Position numbers and translations under genes: made by a program. 64,000 nucleotides of DNA from CAMBRQ01 sp945870325 (GTDB lineage Bacteria > Bacillota > Clostridia > Lachnospirales > Lachnospiraceae), in NCBI RefSeq assembly GCF_050313795.1, contig NZ_JBNPMC010000012.1, positions 1 through 64,000 of the forward strand, in the 5' to 3' direction. Positions 59,501 to 64,000 of the stretch are shown here, piece after piece; position 1 is the first letter of the stretch, and each line of letters starts with the position of its first letter. The notes below the pieces were generated by a model that was given only the letters and a program-made list of their open reading frames with translations, was not told where the DNA came from and ran no database searches.

Positions 59501-59983
59501 ATGTTAAGCAGTATTAGTGGTAATGGATGGGCATTATTAGGAGCGGCACTTGCAGTGATTCTTGCAGGATGTGGTTCCGCTTATGGTGTAGGTGTTGCTG
59601 GTCAGGCAGCGTCAGGTGTTGTAACAGAAGATCCAAGCAAATTCGCTAAAGTATTGATCATGCAGCTTCTGCCTGGTACACAGGGTATCTACGGTCTGCT
59701 GGTTGCCTTCATTACACTTTCTAAAGTTGGTTTATTAGGCGGAGGCGGTGCTGAGTTAGATGTTGCAACAGGACTTATGATTCTGGGCGCTTGTCTTCCA
59801 ATCGGTATCGTAGGTCTTGTATCTGCAATGCATCAGGGAAGAACTTCTGTTGCAGCAATCGGTATCGTTGCTAAGAAACCAGATCAGTTTGGTAAAGCGA
59901 TGCTGTTCCCTGCAATGGTTGAGACATATGCGATCCTTGCACTTCTGATCTCTATCCTGGCAGTTACTTCTATCCAGGTCTAA
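59501..59983 (+). CDS. ntpK: V-type ATP synthase subunit K (proteolipid), sodium-type
   Basis: 160 residues, four helices from a duplicated hairpin. The ion-binding set L57, T60, Q61, Q112 and E141 matches L61, T64, Q65, Q110 and E139 of the sodium-binding Enterococcus NtpK, with the motif LLPGTQGIYG. The carboxylate is only in the second hairpin (MVETYAIL). Forms the rotor ring. Starts two bases after the subunit I stop. Confidence 0.96.
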   Translation: MLSSISGNGWALLGAALAVILAGCGSAYGVGVAGQAASGVVTEDPSKFAKVLIMQLLPGTQGIYGLLVAFITLSKVGLLGGGGAELDVATGLMILGACLPIGIVGLVSAMHQGRTSVAAIGIVAKKPDQFGKAMLFPAMVETYAILALLISILAVTSIQV

Positions 59984-60034
59984 TCACGTTGGATGATAGA
60001 AGTATAGAAAAAATAAAAAGGAGAGCAAGGGGCT

Positions 60035-60628
60035 ATGACTGGATTAGATAAGATGAAAAGTCAGATCCTGGATGAAGCGAAAGCAGCAGCTGATGAGAAG
60101 ATTCAGGCAGCGAATGCCAAAGCAGAAGAAATCTTAAGTGCAGCAAAGGCTGAGGCTGCGAAGAAGGAATTAAGCATCTCCCAGAAATCCGAGGCGGAAG
60201 TAAAGAATTATAAAGAACGGATTGCATCTTCGATTGATTTGCAGAGAAGAACCAAGATTCTGGAAGCAAAGCAAGAGATGATCGCAGAAGTTCTGGATAA
60301 GGCATATGCGTCCCTGACTGGTATGGAGCAGAAGGAATATTTTGATATGCTGCTGAAACTGGTTGACAAATATGCGCTGCCACAGGAGGGAGAATTGTAT
60401 TTTTCATCCGAAGATCTGAAGAACATGCCCGCCGGATATGAGGCTGAAGTGAAGAAACGTGCTGCGGCTAAGGGCGGAAGCCTGAAGATATCAGGAGAGG
60501 GCAGGAATATTGAGAATGGATTTGTTCTTGCATATGGCGGTATAGAGGAGAACTGTACGTTAAAAGCAATGTTTGACGCAAAGAGAGATGAATTATCTGA
60601 TAAGGTTCATCACTTATTATTTTCATAA
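60035..60628 (+). CDS. ntpE: V-type ATP synthase subunit E
   Basis: 197 residues. A long N-terminal alanine/lysine-rich coiled coil (about 1-100) and a C-terminal globular part with YGGIEENCTLKAMFD, the typical subunit E end. Pairs with the G/H subunit in the peripheral stalk. AAGGAGAGCAAGGGGCT precedes the ATG. Confidence 0.93.
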   Translation: MTGLDKMKSQILDEAKAAADEKIQAANAKAEEILSAAKAEAAKKELSISQKSEAEVKNYKERIASSIDLQRRTKILEAKQEMIAEVLDKAYASLTGMEQKEYFDMLLKLVDKYALPQEGELYFSSEDLKNMPAGYEAEVKKRAAAKGGSLKISGEGRNIENGFVLAYGGIEENCTLKAMFDAKRDELSDKVHHLLFS

Positions 60629-60643
60629 AGCGAGGTAGCGTAA

Positions 60644-61612
60644 ATGAGTGAAAAATATACCTACGCGGTTGCGCGCATACGTGCTTTGGAACTGGCTCTG
60701 TTCTCTAACAGCACTATCGACCAGTTGATTGCATGTGGAAGTTATGAACAGTGCCTGCAATTCCTGGAAGAGAAGGGCTGGGGAGACAATGAGACATCTG
60801 GTAACGCAGAGGCTATACTGACCAGGGAAGAAGAGAAGACGTGGAAGATTGTGGAAGAACTGAAAGTTGGCATGGAACATTTTGACGTGCTGTCTTATTC
60901 CAAGTTATTCCATAACCTGAAAGCCGCAATTAAGGCTGTATGTACGGAGGATATGAACCGGCATGTATTCTATGATGACGTGTCCATATCCGGAGAAGAG
61001 ATGCTGGAGATCGTCCGGACGAAGGACTTCCAGAGTCTTCCGGAGAACATGCGGCAGGCAGCAGAGGAAGCGTATGACACTCTTCTTCATACCGGAGACG
61101 GACAATTGTGCGATGTGATTATAGACAGGGCAGCCTTAGATGCAATCTACGACGCTGGTAAGAAAGCGAAGGCTGAGATTATCCGCGATTATGCGGAATC
61201 TACGGTAGCGGTTGCAGATATTAAGATTGCCGTGCGTTCACAGAAGACCGCGAAATCTATGGATTTTATGAAACGGGCAATGGCTGAATGTGACAGTATT
61301 GATACGGATCGTCTTGCGAAGGCGGCTCTTGGCGGCATGGATGCGATCCGTGAATATCTGCTTGGAACTTCTTATGCAGAAGGAGCAGAGGCTTTGTTGG
61401 AGTCTCCGTCCGCGTTCGAGCGCTGGTGTGATAACCGCATTATTCAGACCATAAGTCCACAGAAATATAACGCATTTACCATAGGACCGATCATTGCCTA
61501 TGTACTTGCGAGACAGAACGAGATTAAAACGGTACGAATCATACTTTCCGGCAAACTCAATGACTTACCGGAAGATTCTATCCGAGAAAGGGTAAGGGAG
61601 ATGTATGTATAA
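60644..61612 (+). CDS. ntpC: V-type ATP synthase subunit C
   Basis: 322 residues, all-helical, matching the AC39/V-ATPase subunit C family (YAVARIRALE at the start; NEIKTVRIILSGKL near the end). Links the central stalk to the K ring. The end overlaps the next gene start by 8 bases. Confidence 0.93.
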   Translation: MSEKYTYAVARIRALELALFSNSTIDQLIACGSYEQCLQFLEEKGWGDNETSGNAEAILTREEEKTWKIVEELKVGMEHFDVLSYSKLFHNLKAAIKAVCTEDMNRHVFYDDVSISGEEMLEIVRTKDFQSLPENMRQAAEEAYDTLLHTGDGQLCDVIIDRAALDAIYDAGKKAKAEIIRDYAESTVAVADIKIAVRSQKTAKSMDFMKRAMAECDSIDTDRLAKAALGGMDAIREYLLGTSYAEGAEALLESPSAFERWCDNRIIQTISPQKYNAFTIGPIIAYVLARQNEIKTVRIILSGKLNDLPEDSIRERVREMYV

Positions 61613-61922
61613 GATTGCAGTATTAGGTGATTACGACAGCATCTACGGCTTCGCTGCGCTGGGTCTTGATACATTCTCAGTTACTGCCCGCGAGGAGGCC
61701 GGAGAAAAACTGCACCAGCTGGTGAATGATGGATATGGAATTATCTATATCACCGAGGCTATGGCAGCAGAATTAGAACATGAGATTGCAAAATATCAGA
61801 ACCAGGTCATTCCTGCGATCATCCAGATTCCTGGAATCTCAGGCAATACCGGAGCCGGAGTGAACAGCGTTAAGAAGTCTGTAGAACAGGCAGTCGGTTC
61901 TGACATATTATTCAGTAACTAA
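61605..61922 (+). CDS. ntpG: V-type ATP synthase subunit F
   Basis: 105 residues. Rossmann-like small subunit with YKIAVLGDYDSIYGFAALG and the IYITEAMA segment. It sits on the central stalk (subunit F, called NtpG in Enterococcus). The start overlaps subunit C. Confidence 0.92.
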   Translation: MYKIAVLGDYDSIYGFAALGLDTFSVTAREEAGEKLHQLVNDGYGIIYITEAMAAELEHEIAKYQNQVIPAIIQIPGISGNTGAGVNSVKKSVEQAVGSDILFSN

Positions 61923-61945
61923 GAAAGTGAGGTTGATTCGTCCAA

Positions 61946-63712
61946 ATGAGTACAGGTACGATTAAAAAAGTAGCAGGACCGCTGGTTATCGCAGAAGGTA
62001 TGCGTGATGCGAACATGTTCGACGTTGTACGTGTTAGTAACCAGAGACTGATTGGAGAGATCATCGAGATGCACGGGGATGAGGCATCAATTCAGGTATA
62101 CGAAGAGACATCAGGACTTGGACCAGGGGAACCGGTTGAATCCACGAATGTGCCTATGTCTGTTGAGTTAGGACCTGGTCTTATCACAAGCATCTATGAC
62201 GGTATCCAGCGTCCGCTTGATGATATTATGAAAGTATCAGGAAACAATTTAAAACGCGGTGTTGAAGTTGCGTCCCTGAAAAGAGATAAGAAATGGGAAT
62301 TCGTCCCAGTAGTTAAGGTTGGCGACGAGGTTGAGGCAGGAGATGTGATCGGTACTGTCCAGGAGACCATCGTTGTTCAGCAGAAGATCATGGTTCCTTA
62401 TGGAATCAAAGGTACGGTAAAAGAGATCAGGTCCGGAGAATATACCGTAGAAGAAGTCGTAGCAGTGATCACGACAGCAGAGGGTGACAAAGAACTTACC
62501 ATGATGCAGAAATGGCCAGTTCGTAAAGGACGCCCGTACGTTAAGAAACTTCCGCCGGAGATGCCTCTGGTAACAGGTCAGCGTGTTGTAGATACATTTT
62601 TCCCGATCGCAAAGGGTGGTGTGGCAGCCGTTCCGGGACCTTTCGGAAGTGGTAAGACAGTCATCCAGCATCAGCTTGCAAAATGGGCTGAGGCTGACAT
62701 CGTAGTATATATCGGCTGTGGCGAGCGTGGTAACGAGATGACCGACGTTCTGAATGAGTTCCCGGAACTGAAGGACCCGAAGACAGGTGAGTCCCTGATG
62801 GAGAGAACCGTTCTGATCGCAAACACATCCGATATGCCGGTTGCTGCCCGTGAGGCATCTATCTACACAGGTATCACAATTGCAGAGTATTTCCGTGATA
62901 TGGGATATTCCGTAGCGTTGATGGCAGACTCTACATCCCGTTGGGCTGAGGCGCTTCGTGAGATGTCAGGACGTCTGGAAGAGATGCCTGGTGAAGAAGG
63001 TTATCCGGCTTACCTTGGATCACGTCTGGCACAATTCTATGAGAGAGCCGGACATGTTATCGCATTAGGTCAGGAAGGAAGAGAAGGTGCACTGTCCGTT
63101 ATCGGTGCCGTATCTCCTCCGGGTGGTGATATCTCTGAACCGGTATCACAGGCAACCCTCCGTATTGTTAAAGTATTCTGGGGACTGGATTCCGCACTTG
63201 CGTATAAGAGACATTTCCCTGCAATTAACTGGCTGACAAGTTACTCTCTGTATGTAGATAATATGAGAGACTGGTTCAATAACGAAGTTGCATCTGACTG
63301 GATGGATGACCGTCAGAAGATGATGAGCCTTCTGCAAGAAGAAGCAGAGTTAGAAGAGATCGTTAAGATGGTAGGTATGGATGCATTGTCACCAACTGAC
63401 CGACTTAAGATGGAAGCAGCAAGATCCATCCGTGAGGACTTCCTGCATCAGAACTCATTCCATGAAGTTGACACCTATACTTCTCTTAGAAAACAGTATC
63501 TCATGATGAAACTGGTACTTGCATTCTACGAAGAGGCTTCTGAGGCACTTCAGAAGGGGGCATCCATGCAGGCATTGATCGGCATGGCGGTAAGAGAGAG
63601 AATCGGTCGTTACAAATATACACTGGATGCTGACATTGAGACAGAGTATGAGAAGATTATGAATGAACTGCACGCTGAAGTCGCAGGAGCATTCGGGAAG
63701 GAGGACTTCTAA
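61946..63712 (+). CDS. ntpA: V-type ATP synthase subunit A (catalytic)
   Basis: 588 residues. Walker A GPFGSGKTV at about residue 231-239, the catalytic glutamate in GCGERGNEM, DSTSRWAEALRE and the VSPPGGDISEPV segment, plus the long non-homologous insertion typical of V/A-type A subunits. Hydrolyses or makes ATP. GAAAGTGAGGTTGA precedes the ATG. Confidence 0.97.
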   Translation: MSTGTIKKVAGPLVIAEGMRDANMFDVVRVSNQRLIGEIIEMHGDEASIQVYEETSGLGPGEPVESTNVPMSVELGPGLITSIYDGIQRPLDDIMKVSGNNLKRGVEVASLKRDKKWEFVPVVKVGDEVEAGDVIGTVQETIVVQQKIMVPYGIKGTVKEIRSGEYTVEEVVAVITTAEGDKELTMMQKWPVRKGRPYVKKLPPEMPLVTGQRVVDTFFPIAKGGVAAVPGPFGSGKTVIQHQLAKWAEADIVVYIGCGERGNEMTDVLNEFPELKDPKTGESLMERTVLIANTSDMPVAAREASIYTGITIAEYFRDMGYSVALMADSTSRWAEALREMSGRLEEMPGEEGYPAYLGSRLAQFYERAGHVIALGQEGREGALSVIGAVSPPGGDISEPVSQATLRIVKVFWGLDSALAYKRHFPAINWLTSYSLYVDNMRDWFNNEVASDWMDDRQKMMSLLQEEAELEEIVKMVGMDALSPTDRLKMEAARSIREDFLHQNSFHEVDTYTSLRKQYLMMKLVLAFYEEASEALQKGASMQALIGMAVRERIGRYKYTLDADIETEYEKIMNELHAEVAGAFGKEDF

Positions 63713-63714
63713 TT

Positions 63715-64000
63715 ATGCCAAAGGAATATAGAACCATACAGGAAGTTGCCGGACCGCTGATGATGGTGCGTGGTGTAGAAGATGTCGCATATGATGAACT
63801 TGGTGAGATCGAACTTGCCAGCGGTGAGAAACGCCGTTGTAAAGTTCTGGAAGTAGATGGCGATACGGTTATGGTACAGTTGTTCGAGAGTGCAACTGGT
63901 ATCAACTTAAGTAACAGTAAAGTCCGTTTCCTCGGACGAAGCATGGAGCTTGGCGTATCCGGAGATATGCTTGGCCGTGTATTCGACGGTCTGGGACGCC
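63715..64000 (+). CDS. ntpB: V-type ATP synthase subunit B, 3' end cut by window edge
   Basis: The first 95 residues are visible, starting MPKEYRTIQEVAGPLMMV with the beta-barrel N-domain and GDMLGRVFDGLGR at the end, as in the non-catalytic B subunit. ATG lies 2 bases after the A subunit stop and has AAGGAGG within the end of that gene. Confidence 0.95.
   Translation, partial: MPKEYRTIQEVAGPLMMVRGVEDVAYDELGEIELASGEKRRCKVLEVDGDTVMVQLFESATGINLSNSKVRFLGRSMELGVSGDMLGRVFDGLGR

Overview
The window is a stretch of chromosome from a low-to-mid G+C anaerobic Firmicute, most likely a gut member of the Lachnospiraceae (Dorea / Mediterraneibacter / Blautia-like). This placement is inference. It rests on the large clostridial-type SRP RNA, an Nha-style V-type ATPase operon, a clostridial AsrABC sulfite reductase, a Spo0A-type DNA-binding domain, QueT, DUF2325/DUF6128/DUF6512-type proteins, strong AGGAGG ribosome binding sites and sigma-A promoters. 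I see no phage, no complete transposase gene and no CRISPR array.

Layout. 1-3312: a nucleoside-catabolism operon (nucleoside phosphorylase, CNT transporter that stops early, deoB, deoC). 3381-6405: proC, an M20 amidohydrolase and an L-2-amino-thiazoline-4-carboxylate hydrolase homologue, all on the minus strand, with a dense G-rich repeat block between proC and the amidohydrolase. 6506-10052: a 164-bp MITE-like element, a small membrane protein, a DUF2325 coiled-coil protein and a Uma2-type nuclease. 10361-10433: tRNA-Lys(CTT). 10837-19160: a Crp/Fnr regulator followed by an eight-gene-scale redox island, asrABC, then a molybdopterin oxidoreductase with its Fe-S and FAD partner proteins (arranged like the clostridial NarABC nitrate reductase), then a TehA/TDT anion channel. 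This is the most interesting region. A perfect TGTGA-type palindrome sits between the regulator and asrA.

19291-28588: AAA-ATPase/PDDEXK protein, GH30 glycosidase, rsmA, citrate synthase, alpha/beta hydrolase, a lipoprotein and a YitT protein. 28834-36433: a stand-alone Spo0A output domain, a VanRS-like two-component pair, an rRNA/tRNA-type methyltransferase and a large membrane-anchored protein. 36500-39711 (minus): queT with a long structured leader, aroB and aroF with a promoter/operator. 39862-42564: the second, identical MITE copy, a phosphopantetheinyl transferase and a GH2 glycosidase. 42683-44395 (minus): glnK-amtB with a hairpin-rich leader.

44892-56954: a HTH protein with an acidic tail, dgt, a DUF6128-like protein, tadA, the SRP RNA (minus), a radical SAM enzyme, nth, a 34-residue membrane peptide, a VanW protein, an AIR-synthase-like protein, an Lrp regulator, an aminotransferase and trmL. 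57127-end: V-type ATPase subunits G/H, I, K, E, C, F, A and the start of B. The ion-binding residues of the K proteolipid match the sodium-binding set known from Enterococcus NtpK.

At a larger scale, the intergenic DNA is decorated with several families of short palindromic repeats: GGGGAC...GTCCCC palindromes, the 164-bp MITE, and multi-hairpin elements near the tRNA gene and in the glnK and queT leaders. Two of the G-rich repeats supply the stop codons and last residues of genes.
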